Shown one piece after another: positions 19,291 to 28,582 of a DNA stretch of 64,000 bases. Positions within the stretch are counted from its first letter, which is position 1. Each line of letters opens with the position of its first letter. The DNA is taken from the NCBI RefSeq assembly GCF_002873135.1, contig NZ_MCVI01000020.1, positions 213,273 through 277,272 on the forward strand, given 5' to 3'. Source of the stretch: Shewanella sp. 10N.286.48.A6 (GTDB taxonomy: Bacteria > Pseudomonadota > Gammaproteobacteria > Enterobacterales > Shewanellaceae). Below the pieces are notes generated by a model. It ran no database searches and was not told the DNA's origin. It worked only from the letters and a program-made list of their open reading frames with translations. The position numbers and the translations under genes are program-made.

Positions 19291-20517
19291 GTGCTAAATA
19301 GAGTTTGGTTGTTTTTTTTCTTAACGGCAGCAATCGCCATAATCGTGCAATTGTTCAATGGCCATGTTGAGGTATTAGGGGAGTCGGTTAAAGCTATTTT
19401 TAGTAGCGCTAAGTTAGCTGCTGAAATATCCATTGGCTTAATTGGTGTATTAGCGCTATGGATGGGGCTGATGCAAGTGGGTGAGAAAGCCGGTGTGGTT
19501 ACGGTATTTGCTAAACTATTTGAGCCGTTATTATCAAAGTTAATGCCAGAGGTGCCAAGGGGGCATAAAGCTTACGGCAGTATCACCATGAATCTCACCG
19601 CAAACATGTTAGGCCTAGACAATGCAGCTACGCCGCTTGGTCTTAAAGCGATGCAAGACTTACAAAGCCTAAACCCAAATAAAGACGTGGCGACCAATGC
19701 GCAGATCTTGTTTTTAGTGCTCAATACTTCCTCAGTCACTTTAGTGCCAGTGACGGTATTTTTGTATCGAGCTCAGCAAGGTGCAGTCAATCCAGCAGAT
19801 GTGTTTTTACCTATTCTATTAACCACAGTGGCATCAACCTTAGTGGGTTTATCTGTCGTGGCAATTGTTCAGCGTATTTCTTTAATCAATAGTGTGGTGC
19901 TGGCTTATGGCGCAACTTTGTTTAGTATATTAATTGCGGGTGTGTTTTATTTATTAACCCTATCTGCTGAAGCCATTGGAACATTATCGACTGTATTAGG
20001 TAATGGCATATTATTAGCCTTAATTATGAGTTTTATCCTGATTGCTGGTTACCGCAAAGTCGCCATTTATGATGAGTTTGTCGAAGGGGCCAAAAGCGGT
20101 TTTTCCCAAGCAATAATGTTAATTCCATATTTGTTGGCAATGTTACTCGCCATTGGATTATTGCGCTCATCGGGCGCCCTTGACTTTGCCCTTCAAGGCA
20201 TAGCAGGCCTAGTGAGCTTGTTGGGGTTTGACAGCCGTTTTGTCGATGCCATGCCTACGGCGTTAATGAAACCATTTAGTGGTTCAGGGGCAAGGGCGAT
20301 GATGTTAGAAACGATGGAGCATCATGGGGTAGACTCTTTTGCGGGTCGTTTATCGGCGATTTTTCAAGGAAGCACAGAAACCACCTTTTATGTACTTGCG
20401 GTGTACTTTGGCTCTGTCGGTATTCGAAATAGCCGCCATGCATTGGGCTGTGGCTTAGCGGCAGACGTCGGCGGAATAATGGCAGCCATCGCCGTTTGTT
20501 ATTGGTTTTATGGCTAA
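19291..20517 (+). CDS. Nucleoside-recognition (Gate) domain membrane protein, SpmA-SpmB fusion type
   Basis: A 408-residue inner-membrane protein with about 9-10 hydrophobic segments, starting at a GTG with GGAG upstream. The N-terminal half matches SpmA-like sequence (ITMNLTANMLGLDNAATPLGLKAM, LFLVLNTSSVTLVPVTV) and the C-terminal half SpmB-like sequence (LMKPFSGSGARAMMLETM, FQGSTETTFYVLAVYFGSVG). In Bacillus these are two spore-maturation genes; in non-sporing gammaproteobacteria the fused protein is common and its transported substrate is not established. It is a single gene flanked by rsmF and a bidirectional terminator. Confidence 0.88.
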   Translation: MLNRVWLFFFLTAAIAIIVQLFNGHVEVLGESVKAIFSSAKLAAEISIGLIGVLALWMGLMQVGEKAGVVTVFAKLFEPLLSKLMPEVPRGHKAYGSITMNLTANMLGLDNAATPLGLKAMQDLQSLNPNKDVATNAQILFLVLNTSSVTLVPVTVFLYRAQQGAVNPADVFLPILLTTVASTLVGLSVVAIVQRISLINSVVLAYGATLFSILIAGVFYLLTLSAEAIGTLSTVLGNGILLALIMSFILIAGYRKVAIYDEFVEGAKSGFSQAIMLIPYLLAMLLAIGLLRSSGALDFALQGIAGLVSLLGFDSRFVDAMPTALMKPFSGSGARAMMLETMEHHGVDSFAGRLSAIFQGSTETTFYVLAVYFGSVGIRNSRHALGCGLAADVGGIMAAIAVCYWFYG

Positions 20518-20539
20518 GCACAACAGCTATTAAACGAGC

Positions 20540-20571
20540 AATAAAAAATCGGCAAATGCCGATTTTTTATT
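20540..20571. terminator. Bidirectional Rho-independent terminator
   Basis: Perfect 15-bp arms (core ATCGGCA/TGCCGAT, flanked by A- and T-runs) around AA lie between the convergent SpmAB-type gene and letB. Confidence 0.92.
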
Positions 20572-20595
20572 GGATGTTATCTACGCGCAGAAAGG

Positions 20596-23235
20596 TTATA
20601 AAGGCTTCACTTGTTCAGGTTTCCATTTACGCCATTCGGCTTTCATTTTGTTATGCAGGGTAAATCTTTCATCGAGAGCTAATTGATTCGTTTTATCCGT
20701 TACTTCCTCGGTCACGACTGAAATGCCACCTGAAAGCAGCGTTTCAAGAGAGCCTGTTTCAATTTGAGCGCCAGAGAAAATACCCACTTCAAGTTTTATA
20801 CCTGATGCATCCCAAAACTGACTTGTTTGATTCACTAAGTGGGCATATTGTTTTTCAATGTGTGAATACATTAATACTTGGTTGCCATTGTAAGATAATG
20901 AGTAACCATCCACTTGCCCAATAGCAATACCTCTGAAGAAAATTGGGGTGCCAATTTTTATCGAACCAAGCTGACTATCAACTAGGGTCACTTTTAATGC
21001 ATCTTCATCGATATCCGCATCGTAACGCGCAGCTAGGAGACCATCAAACTGTGTTGCTTGTCGTTCTGACGTGCCAGGTAACACGCCAATGTAAGGGCCG
21101 GTTATCAAGGTTTCTGGCGCTTTAATACCCACTAATGAAATTTGTGCATCGACGACAAAAAATTCACTGTCTTCTTTGGTGAAATGTTGTGCGTATTCAC
21201 CATAAAGATAAGCACTCACGGTTAAGTTGGCTAAGTCTTGATTGAGTTTAACCTGTTGGATCACACCCACTTGATGGCCTTGATAACGAATCGCTGCTTT
21301 TGCAGCTACTTTGGCATCAGCTGGTAGTGATAGTGTTATGGCTTTGGCCTGTTTTAGGGCCAGCTCTTTAGAATCATATAAACGAGTTTGATTGCCTTGT
21401 TGGTTTTCTGGCAACAAACCTAGGCTAATACTGCCTTTTAAGGCGCCTTCTAATGGAGCGATATCAACATCAATGCCAGATAAACTTGCATTGATACTGG
21501 CGGCATCATTTCGCCAAAATACGCTGTTACTTCGAACCAAGTTAGTAAACCTTTTTTGAATGGCCACCGTGATTGAAAACTTATCAGTTTGACTGTTCCA
21601 ATTTACTTCTGAGACAGAGCCAATACGCATTTTTTTGTAATAAACCGGTGAGCCATGAGCTAAACCTGCGCCATCAATACTGTCTAGCGCCATGGTACTC
21701 ATTGATGATTTATTCAAGGCCGTTAAGGCTTGATCAGCAGATTGATATAACGAAAATTTTGCTTGAGGTTTAACTACAGCCTTAGCTTTACCTGGCACCA
21801 AAGATACAGCGCCAGCAAGCAGGGTATTAATATCTCGGGTTTTGACCTTTACGCCATCTAAGGAGGCATCTATGGCAAGCGCCGATTCAGACACAAAATA
21901 ACTGTCCACAGTGAGTAATGATGAATATTCAGGCTGAATGTCCACTGAGTATTCAACACGGCTAAAGTCATCAGATAATTTTACTTGGCTAATCTCACCA
22001 ATAGGCATTTGTTTGTAACGCACCTCAGCCCCAGCGCTTAAACCACTGTGTTCATCAGACGTTAATTTGATGGTCAACTGGCTAGCTTGCATAAGGTCCG
22101 GTGCTTGAGATTGTAATTGATACTCTTGTGGCAGCGCGTTGTCGCTCACTCCAGGTAGTACATTGACTACACTACCAGTGATCAACCTTGCAGCGTGCTT
22201 AACGCCCTCTAAAGAAATATCAGCACCTGCAATCCAAAATTGGGTATCTGCGTTTAATAAGTGTTGGTATTGACTATCAAACTTAGCTAAAAACTTCACG
22301 CCGTTTTCAGTTAGTTGGGTTTGATGAATCTTACCCACATCAATGCCGCGATAAACTAACGTTGAGCCTTGATTAATCTCATCAGCATTATCGGCTAGCA
22401 GAGTGAATTCGATGCCTTTGACAGCACTTTCTTCATCAGGGTAAAGCACAAAGTTGTCACCATTTTGCGCCGCGGCAGAATTAGCGACTGAATTAAAACT
22501 AATTCCGCCAGCGAGCAGCGATGCCAAGCTTTCGGTATTGACTTTAATGCCCGACATAGACGCATCAATTTTTAGACCTGACACGTTCCAGAACTGGGAC
22601 TCTTGTGTCACTAAATGGGCGTACTGTTGCTCGATAAACGTGCTGATATTAATGGTATCGCTGTCAATTAAGCGATAGTTTACAACTTTCCCTACAGGTA
22701 TTTGACGGTAAAACACCATTGAGCCGATATCCAGTGAGCCTAATTTTGAGGTGGTCAGCGTAATAAGCACCCCATTAGTATCAGGAAGCATAGTTGGCGC
22801 ATCTTTTAAGGCGACAAATTCAGATGCTGAGCTGCCATCACCGGGTTGAACGGCAATATAATTGCCTGAAAACAAGGTATCTAAACCTTCAATACCAGTG
22901 ATACTGGCTTTAGGCGTGACCAACCAGAACTTGGAATTTTTATTGAGAAATGGTTCAGAGCGATAATCCATAATAATTTTGACATTAACGCCAGACAATT
23001 CATTGTCGATACTGATATCTGTCACCTTACCAACGGTCAAACCTTGGTATTTGACTAAGGTTTTACCGATATCGATACCAACGGCATTAGGGAAGTGCAC
23101 AATAATCTCGATACCTGATTCTTTGATGCTTTTTACACCAAGCCAAGCGCCAAGGGCCAAGGCAACAATCGGTAATAACCAAATCGGCGAGAATAATTTC
23201 TTTTTAACAACTTTTGGTGATTCAATTTGTGTCAT
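20596..23235 (-). CDS. letB: Lipid transport protein LetB, seven MCE domains (YebT/PqiB-like)
   Basis: LetB forms a stack of hexameric MCE rings that makes a hydrophobic tunnel from inner to outer membrane. The protein has 879 residues (E. coli LetB: 877) with one N-terminal membrane helix (PIWLLPIVALALGAWLGV). Seven MCE repeats can be counted from the recurring G-x-x-V-x-Y-x-G/K-x-x-x-G-x-V pattern, e.g. KTLVKYQGLTVGKV, SMVFYRQIPVGKV, STLVYRGIDVGKI, AEVRYKQMPIGEI, SPVYYKKMRIGSV, AAIRYQGHQVGVI and TPIFFRGIAIGQV. Its start overlaps the end of the upstream PqiA-type gene by 14 nt, so translation is probably coupled. Confidence 0.94.
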   Translation of the reverse strand: MTQIESPKVVKKKLFSPIWLLPIVALALGAWLGVKSIKESGIEIIVHFPNAVGIDIGKTLVKYQGLTVGKVTDISIDNELSGVNVKIIMDYRSEPFLNKNSKFWLVTPKASITGIEGLDTLFSGNYIAVQPGDGSSASEFVALKDAPTMLPDTNGVLITLTTSKLGSLDIGSMVFYRQIPVGKVVNYRLIDSDTINISTFIEQQYAHLVTQESQFWNVSGLKIDASMSGIKVNTESLASLLAGGISFNSVANSAAAQNGDNFVLYPDEESAVKGIEFTLLADNADEINQGSTLVYRGIDVGKIHQTQLTENGVKFLAKFDSQYQHLLNADTQFWIAGADISLEGVKHAARLITGSVVNVLPGVSDNALPQEYQLQSQAPDLMQASQLTIKLTSDEHSGLSAGAEVRYKQMPIGEISQVKLSDDFSRVEYSVDIQPEYSSLLTVDSYFVSESALAIDASLDGVKVKTRDINTLLAGAVSLVPGKAKAVVKPQAKFSLYQSADQALTALNKSSMSTMALDSIDGAGLAHGSPVYYKKMRIGSVSEVNWNSQTDKFSITVAIQKRFTNLVRSNSVFWRNDAASINASLSGIDVDIAPLEGALKGSISLGLLPENQQGNQTRLYDSKELALKQAKAITLSLPADAKVAAKAAIRYQGHQVGVIQQVKLNQDLANLTVSAYLYGEYAQHFTKEDSEFFVVDAQISLVGIKAPETLITGPYIGVLPGTSERQATQFDGLLAARYDADIDEDALKVTLVDSQLGSIKIGTPIFFRGIAIGQVDGYSLSYNGNQVLMYSHIEKQYAHLVNQTSQFWDASGIKLEVGIFSGAQIETGSLETLLSGGISVVTEEVTDKTNQLALDERFTLHNKMKAEWRKWKPEQVKPL

Positions 23236-23854
23236 TGTTTTTTTCCAAGCGATCCCAAAGTAAACGAGTATCTAATACCTTTGCTGCTAACTGAGTCAGT
23301 AAAATGACTAACGCAAATGCGGTTGCTGCAGGTGCGGGTTTAGCATCAAGTAATTGCCCCATATTAACGACGGCGACAGTTAACGCAATAACAAATAAAT
23401 CCAGCATCGACCATCTGCCAATCCATTCAATAATATGAAAGCCTATCATGAGTTTCTTTTTAGAAACTGGCAGATTAAAGCTAATAGCGATTAAGTAAAT
23501 CGCTAAGCCTATAATTTTTAGCCAAGGCACCAATATACTGGCAGTAAAGACAATAATGGCAATAGGGATCATGTCAGAGTGAACCAAATGCACAATACCA
23601 GTAAATATGGTGTCATAGGTGACTTTGCCCTGATTGGTGAGCACAGTGATTGGGTAGATATTAGCTGGGATCAGCAAAATGGCTGCGGTAATCAATAACG
23701 CCCAACTTTGCTGTAAACTGGCATGATTACGTGTTTGGATTTTAGAATCACAGCGACTACAACGGTCACGACTGATGTTATTGATTTTTCGACAAACAGT
23801 GCATAAACAAAAACCGATTTGTATTCCTTGCCGCGCAGGAGTGTTAGCGCTCAT
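23222..23854 (-). CDS. PqiA/LetA-domain membrane protein, second half of a split LetA
   Basis: PqiA-family integral membrane protein of 210 residues, with four hydrophobic segments and an N-terminal zinc ribbon (CTVCRKINNISRDRCSRCDSK). The family core WSMLDLFVIALTVAVVNMG is present. E. coli LetA has two tandem PqiA domains in one 427-residue chain, whereas here two adjacent genes each encode one. Each has its own Cys pairs and start codon, and they overlap by 11 nt, so this looks like natural gene division rather than a frameshift. It should pair with the product at 23844-24473 and with LetB in lipid trafficking. Confidence 0.9.
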   Translation of the reverse strand: MSANTPARQGIQIGFCLCTVCRKINNISRDRCSRCDSKIQTRNHASLQQSWALLITAAILLIPANIYPITVLTNQGKVTYDTIFTGIVHLVHSDMIPIAIIVFTASILVPWLKIIGLAIYLIAISFNLPVSKKKLMIGFHIIEWIGRWSMLDLFVIALTVAVVNMGQLLDAKPAPAATAFALVILLTQLAAKVLDTRLLWDRLEKNNDTN

Positions 23855-24473
23855 AAGCCATTCCCCACATATGTTCTAAATTATATTCCCGTTGTAAAAA
23901 TAAGATAACTAAAAACAGCATACAAAAACAGAAGGTGCCCATGCCTAAATAAATATCTGAGAAGTCAGACAAGTTAAACGCAGCTACTAAAAATGAAATG
24001 ACGTAAATTTCAAGCATAGTAAGTTGCGATAAGGTCGCATGGTTTTTAAGCAGTGCGCGATATGTCTTTTGCCAAAAACAGGAGTGCAATTTAAGTTTAA
24101 CTATGGTGACTTGTAATAAAATCGATAAAATTAATAATCCCGGGGCAATGACCGCTGCCGCCATCACAGCGATGCCAACTATCCAATAACCTTGCAGCCA
24201 CACCGTCACAGCCGTTTCAAAAACTGTTGTTGTTCGCACACTGCCTAAAAAGTTGATTTCTATGATGGGTAAAAAGTTAGCCGGAATATAAAATAATAAT
24301 GCCGCGATACACAAGGCAAGCATGCCATTGATTGAGCAGTAAGGAACGTCATAAAGTGCCGTATGACAGCGAGGGCATAACGCGCGAACATTAGACGGTA
24401 AGGCGCGCTTTTGAACGGCTAAGTCACAGGAGCGGCATAATATAATAGTGTTCGGGTCAAGACTTTTCGGCAT
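23844..24473 (-). CDS. PqiA/LetA-domain membrane protein, first half of a split LetA
   Basis: A 210-residue PqiA-domain protein with zinc ribbon CRSCDLAVQKRALPSNVRAL followed by CPRCH, and four hydrophobic segments. TMLEIYVISFLVAAFNL is the conserved helix also seen in the downstream gene. The frame is open to an ATG at 24575, but the ATG at 24473 places the zinc ribbon at the N-terminus as in relatives. Neither start has a strong ribosome-binding site. It heads the run PqiA-PqiA-LetB on the minus strand. Confidence 0.88.
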   Translation of the reverse strand: MPKSLDPNTIILCRSCDLAVQKRALPSNVRALCPRCHTALYDVPYCSINGMLALCIAALLFYIPANFLPIIEINFLGSVRTTTVFETAVTVWLQGYWIVGIAVMAAAVIAPGLLILSILLQVTIVKLKLHSCFWQKTYRALLKNHATLSQLTMLEIYVISFLVAAFNLSDFSDIYLGMGTFCFCMLFLVILFLQREYNLEHMWGMAYER

Positions 24474-24650
24474 AGATAAAGGAAAACCGTCCATGTAGTG
24501 AAATATTAACGAGCAATAAAATAATAAAAAACGCTTTGTTTTGATTAAAAACACAGTGGAAATATTATTTATCAAGTTACAATAAAACCTAATAATACCA
24601 GAATAATCAGAATACTTGCATCAGAAGTTAGTTCTATGACACTCTATGCA

Positions 24651-24666
24651 CTGTATATAAAAACAG
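24651..24666. promoter_or_regulatory. LexA (SOS) box upstream of yebG
   Basis: CTGTATATAAAAACAG is an exact CTGT-N8-ACAG site, extended by flanking TA after it. It ends 13 bp before the yebG ATG, where LexA would block transcription. yebG is a known LexA target in E. coli, which supports the reading. Confidence 0.93.
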
Positions 24667-24679
24667 TAAGAGGTTAATC

Positions 24680-24973
24680 ATGGCTGTAATAACAAAGTTT
24701 GTCGTGGTAAGAGAAGGGGTTGAGAAGATGACGTTTACATCTAAGAAAGAAGCTGACGCCTACGACAAAATGCTCGACATTGCGGATAACTTAGTGCCTT
24801 TTATTTCTGGCGCTGAGCTGGAAATAGAGGAAAATAGTGTCGAAAAACTTGCTTTTTATCTTGCATCTAACAAGGATGAACTTGCAAATTTATTAAAAGG
24901 TATCGTAAAGCCTAAAGCGGCTACACCCAAAACAGCAAACAAAAAAGCCACTAAAAAAGCGGCTGCAGAATAA
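24680..24973 (+). CDS. yebG: SOS-inducible protein YebG
   Basis: YebG is a small DNA-damage-induced protein of unknown biochemical function. The 97-residue product shares with E. coli YebG the opening MAV-x-x-KFVVVREG and the block KMTFTSKKEADAYDKMLDIAD. The C-terminus is a Lys/Ala-rich tail that differs from the acidic E. coli tail, suggesting nucleic-acid contact. An AAGAGG ribosome-binding site and a LexA box lie directly upstream. msrC starts 24 bp after the stop. Confidence 0.93.
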   Translation: MAVITKFVVVREGVEKMTFTSKKEADAYDKMLDIADNLVPFISGAELEIEENSVEKLAFYLASNKDELANLLKGIVKPKAATPKTANKKATKKAAAE

Positions 24974-24997
24974 TAAAAACCTCACTTAGGATGGAAA

Positions 24998-25456
24998 ATG
25001 AAAGCTGAGTTTTATGACACATTAAACCGCCAAGTACTGGCATTAATGACCGGTGAAGACGACCTTATTGCAGGAATGGCAAACTTTTCAGCGTTATTAA
25101 ATGACAACTTAGATGATATAAATTGGGTTGGCTTCTATATTAAGCGTGAAGAACAACTCGTTCTTGGTCCGTTTCAAGGAAAAGTTGCTTGTACACGTAT
25201 TGTGATCGGTAAAGGTGTATGCGGCACAGCAGCGGCAAATGATGAAACACAATTAGTGGCAGATGTGCATCAATTTGCAGGACATATTGCCTGTGATGCT
25301 GCCAGTAATTCTGAAATTGTAGTCCCTGTTCGCCAAGGCAATGACGTAGTTGCGGTATTAGATATTGATAGCCCATCATTGAATCGTTTTGATACAGACG
25401 ATAGAAAAGGCTTAGAAATGCTAGTAAAAAGCTTTGAATCTTGCCTATTTGCTTAA
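24998..25456 (+). CDS. msrC: Free methionine-(R)-sulfoxide reductase (GAF domain)
   Basis: MsrC (YebR) reduces free Met-R-sulfoxide using a GAF-fold active site. The 152-residue protein contains the hallmark INWVGFYI, LVLGPFQGKVACTRI, GKGVCGTAA, HIACDAASNSEIVVP and VLDIDSP. The Cys residues in KVAC, GVCG and HIACDAAS correspond to the catalytic and resolving cysteines of E. coli fRMsr. AGGA lies 6 nt before the ATG. With only 24 bp after yebG and no terminator between, it is likely co-transcribed with yebG. Confidence 0.95.
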   Translation: MKAEFYDTLNRQVLALMTGEDDLIAGMANFSALLNDNLDDINWVGFYIKREEQLVLGPFQGKVACTRIVIGKGVCGTAAANDETQLVADVHQFAGHIACDAASNSEIVVPVRQGNDVVAVLDIDSPSLNRFDTDDRKGLEMLVKSFESCLFA

Positions 25457-25722
25457 TTAGCGACCAAATATAGCAAATTGCGGGTCGCAATCGCTGCCAT
25501 GAGCTTTATAATACCGAACAGCGCGCATTGCTATGGATAAAATTTATTTACTGTAAAATTACAGCTAAGTGAGTTAATTTGTTAAAGCATGTTTCAATTG
25601 CTTTAGCAATCGAATAAGAAGTGCTAATTTGAACGTTAAGCAAGATCTGTTTAACGAAAGATAAACGACTGTACTCGCAAAGAAAGCTGAGACTCAGTCC
25701 CTTTTATAACGTGGAAGTAAAA

Positions 25723-26352
25723 ATGGAATCAACAGACAAGTTGACCGACACCAACGCAGTTTTAGCGTATTTATATGAAACATTTCCTTTATGCTTTATT
25801 GCAGAAGGTGAAACTAAGCCATTAAAAATTGGGTTGTTTCAAGATTTAGCTGCTAGGTTGGCTGATGATTCTAAAGTAAGTAAAACACAATTACGTGTAG
25901 CACTTAGACGTTATACAAGCAGCTGGCGCTACTTGAAAGGCGTTAAAGCGGGTGTTCAACGTATCGATCTTGACGGTCAAGATTGTGGCGAATTGGAGCA
26001 AGAACATATTGACCACGCTCAACAAACGTTGAAAGAAGGTCAAGAAAAAGCCAAAGCTAAGCGTCAAGCTGTAGCGGCTAAAGCGGCCCCTAAAAAGCCA
26101 GCAAGAAAACCTGCAGCTAAAGCGCCGGTTAAAAAAGACCGTCCAGCTAAGCCTGCAAAACCTGCAGCGCCTAAAATTAATTATGTTGCTGCTAAATTTG
26201 ACGAGCTTAAGCAAAAACAACGTGTTAGTGTCAAGTTAGGGCAAAACCCTGTACCTGGTGTTATCACTGACATCAAGAAAGAAGATATCCATGTACAGCT
26301 TGATACTGGATTAATCGTAAAAGTTCGTGCAGAGCATATTTTATTATCGTGA
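25723..26352 (+). CDS. proQ: RNA chaperone ProQ
   Basis: ProQ binds structured small RNAs and mRNA 3' ends. The protein has 209 residues from the ATG at 25723; an upstream in-frame GTG at 25711 overlaps the GGAAG ribosome-binding site and is unlikely to be the start. The FinO/ProQ domain (about 10-120) shows FPLCFIAEGETKPLKIGLFQDLA, SKTQLRVALRRYTSSWRYL and RIDLDGQDCGEL. A Lys/Ala/Pro-rich linker and a C-terminal Tudor-like domain follow (PVPGVITDIKKEDIHVQLDTG, VRAEHILL). The 254-bp gap upstream has short palindromes but no gene. prc follows after 22 bp, as in E. coli. Confidence 0.97.
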   Translation: MESTDKLTDTNAVLAYLYETFPLCFIAEGETKPLKIGLFQDLAARLADDSKVSKTQLRVALRRYTSSWRYLKGVKAGVQRIDLDGQDCGELEQEHIDHAQQTLKEGQEKAKAKRQAVAAKAAPKKPARKPAAKAPVKKDRPAKPAKPAAPKINYVAAKFDELKQKQRVSVKLGQNPVPGVITDIKKEDIHVQLDTGLIVKVRAEHILLS

Positions 26353-26374
26353 TCATTTAAGGAGTAACTTGTTG

Positions 26375-28489
26375 ATGCGAAAACTCACTTTGGCTGCGTC
26401 GATTGCCACTTTATTTGTCGGTTTTTCGGCTTGGGCAATAACACCAACGATTCAAATCAACGAGTTACCTAAACTTGAGCAAGAGCCTCAACACAAGGTT
26501 GCGAGTAAAAGGGTAACGAATTTATTTACTCGTTCTCACTATCATCGCTTTGAACTTGATGATGCTTTTTCTGAGTTGATTTACGAAAGATATTTGCAAC
26601 AACTTGATTTTCGTCGCAATGTTCTAACTCAAGCTGATGTTGATACTTTTAAACAGTATCAGCATTCGTTTGACGATATGGTCAAATCTGGCAATATCGA
26701 ACCCGCCTTTGATATGTACTCCTTAGTGCAAAAACGTCGTTATGAACGTTTTGCTTATGCGCTTACTTTACTTGATAAAGAATTCGACTTTACCGAAGCC
26801 GGCGATGCTTACGAGTTTGATCGTGAAGAAGCTGCTTGGCCAAAAGATGAAGCTGAGCTCAATGAGCTATGGCGTCAACGAGTTAAATATGACGCACTGA
26901 ATCTAAAACTTGCTGGTAAAGATTGGAAAGAAACCGTCGAAGTATTAGGCAAGCGCTATAACAATGCCATCAAGCGTTTAAGTCAAACACAAAGCGAAGA
27001 TGTATTCCAAGGTGTGATGAATGCCTTTGCTCGCACGGTAGAACCCCATACGAGTTATTTATCTCCCCGTAATGCTGAACGTTTCCAAATGGAAATGAAC
27101 CTGAGCCTTGAAGGTATTGGTGCAGTTTTACAAATGGATGATGATTACACAGTAATTAAAAGTTTAGTTGCTGGTGGCCCCGCTGCTACCAGTGAAAAAT
27201 TATCACCTGAAGATAAAATTATTGGTGTAGGCCAAAAAGACGGTGAGATAGTCGATGTTATCGGTTGGCGTTTAGATGATGTTGTAGAGTTAATTAAAGG
27301 CCCAAAAGGCAGTGAAGTTAACTTACAAATTTTACCTAAAAAAGGTGGCGCCAATGCAAAAGCATTTGAAGTGACCATTATCCGCGATAAAATTCGACTA
27401 GAAGATCGCGCTGCAACGTCAAAAGTCGTTGAGCCAACTGAAGGTGAATACGCCAACCGTAAAGTCGGTGTCATTCAAATCCCAGGCTTTTACATGAACT
27501 TATCTGTTGATGTAGAAAAAGAACTGGCTAAATTAAAAGAACAAAACGTTGAAGGCGTTATCATTGATTTACGTCGTAACGGCGGCGGAGCGTTAACTGA
27601 AGCCACATTATTAACGGGTTTGTTTATTGATATGGGCCCAGTGGTTCAAATTCGCGATGCAAATGGCCGTGTTACTCAAAACCGCGATAATGATGGCAAG
27701 AGCGCATATGATGGCCCATTAACTGTCATGGTTGATCGTTATAGTGCATCAGCTTCTGAAATTTTTGCAGCGGCATTGCAAGATTACGATAGAGCCTTAA
27801 TTGTAGGTGAAGCCAGTTTTGGTAAAGGTACTGTGCAGCAGCACAAGAGCCTTGGCAGAATTTATGATATGTACGAAAAACCTATCGGTCATGTGCAATA
27901 CACCATTGCTAAGTTCTATCGCATTAATGGTGGGAGTACTCAGCTTAAAGGTGTCACACCCGATATTATGTTCCCAAGTGCATTGGAGCCGGGTGAATAC
28001 GGTGAGTCTGAAGAGAAAAATGCACTGCCATGGGATAAGGTTCCTGTAGCGCAATACGGCACCCTCGGTAATATCAAACCTGAATTAGTGACAAAGCTTG
28101 ATGAAAAACATCAGCAACGTATTAAAGCAGATGTTGAGTTTGGCTATATCTTTGAAGATATCGCTGAGTTTAAGAAGCACCACGATGATAAAACCATTTC
28201 ATTAGTTGAAAGTGAGCGAATCGCTTCACGTGAAGATGATGATAAACGCTTACTTGATCGAACCAATGAACGTCGTGTTAAAAATGGGTTAGAACCATTA
28301 GCGTCTTTAGATGACGATGAAGAAATCGAAGACAGTACAGATACTAGCACTGAGGCAACTGAAGTGGCACAAGCAAATGAGGCTGACGAAGAAACTGAAG
28401 ACGAGTTAGTTGTGCCAGATGCTTTCTTAGACGAAACAGCATTAATCACCTTAGATATGGTTGATGCAAAGAAACTCGCAGTGAAGTAA
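26375..28489 (+). CDS. prc: Carboxy-terminal processing protease Prc (tail-specific protease)
   Basis: Periplasmic Ser-Lys protease that trims or degrades proteins from the C-terminus, including cell-wall hydrolases. The start at 26375 has AAGGAG about 10 nt upstream and gives a signal peptide (MRKLTLAASIATLFVGFSAWA). In order: N-terminal helical region, PDZ domain (SLEGIGAVLQMDDDYTVIKSL), and the S41 domain with DRYSASASEIFAAAL (Ser near 457-459) and Lys484 in GKGTVQQ. At 704 residues it is slightly longer than E. coli Prc (682), the extra length being an acidic Asp/Glu/Thr C-terminal tail. Confidence 0.97.
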   Translation: MRKLTLAASIATLFVGFSAWAITPTIQINELPKLEQEPQHKVASKRVTNLFTRSHYHRFELDDAFSELIYERYLQQLDFRRNVLTQADVDTFKQYQHSFDDMVKSGNIEPAFDMYSLVQKRRYERFAYALTLLDKEFDFTEAGDAYEFDREEAAWPKDEAELNELWRQRVKYDALNLKLAGKDWKETVEVLGKRYNNAIKRLSQTQSEDVFQGVMNAFARTVEPHTSYLSPRNAERFQMEMNLSLEGIGAVLQMDDDYTVIKSLVAGGPAATSEKLSPEDKIIGVGQKDGEIVDVIGWRLDDVVELIKGPKGSEVNLQILPKKGGANAKAFEVTIIRDKIRLEDRAATSKVVEPTEGEYANRKVGVIQIPGFYMNLSVDVEKELAKLKEQNVEGVIIDLRRNGGGALTEATLLTGLFIDMGPVVQIRDANGRVTQNRDNDGKSAYDGPLTVMVDRYSASASEIFAAALQDYDRALIVGEASFGKGTVQQHKSLGRIYDMYEKPIGHVQYTIAKFYRINGGSTQLKGVTPDIMFPSALEPGEYGESEEKNALPWDKVPVAQYGTLGNIKPELVTKLDEKHQQRIKADVEFGYIFEDIAEFKKHHDDKTISLVESERIASREDDDKRLLDRTNERRVKNGLEPLASLDDDEEIEDSTDTSTEATEVAQANEADEETEDELVVPDAFLDETALITLDMVDAKKLAVK

Positions 28490-28504
28490 ACTTTATTTCG
28501 TGCC

Positions 28505-28532
28505 AAAAAAACGCGCTTTAAGCGCGTTTTTT
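28505..28532 (+). terminator. Rho-independent terminator of proQ-prc
   Basis: Arms ACGCGCTT and AAGCGCGT flanked by A6 and T6, starting about 15 bp after the prc stop. Symmetrical, but the neighbouring genes are both on the plus strand. Confidence 0.92.
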
Positions 28533-28582
28533 ATTAAGTGAATTTTAGCTCTAACAAGAGCAGTGTTATTCAAGGATTACCT

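Noticed and set aside
23222..24575. Frameshifted single LetA gene
   Set aside because: Each part has its own zinc ribbon and start codon, and the 11-nt overlap is a normal coupling arrangement, so two genes are favoured.
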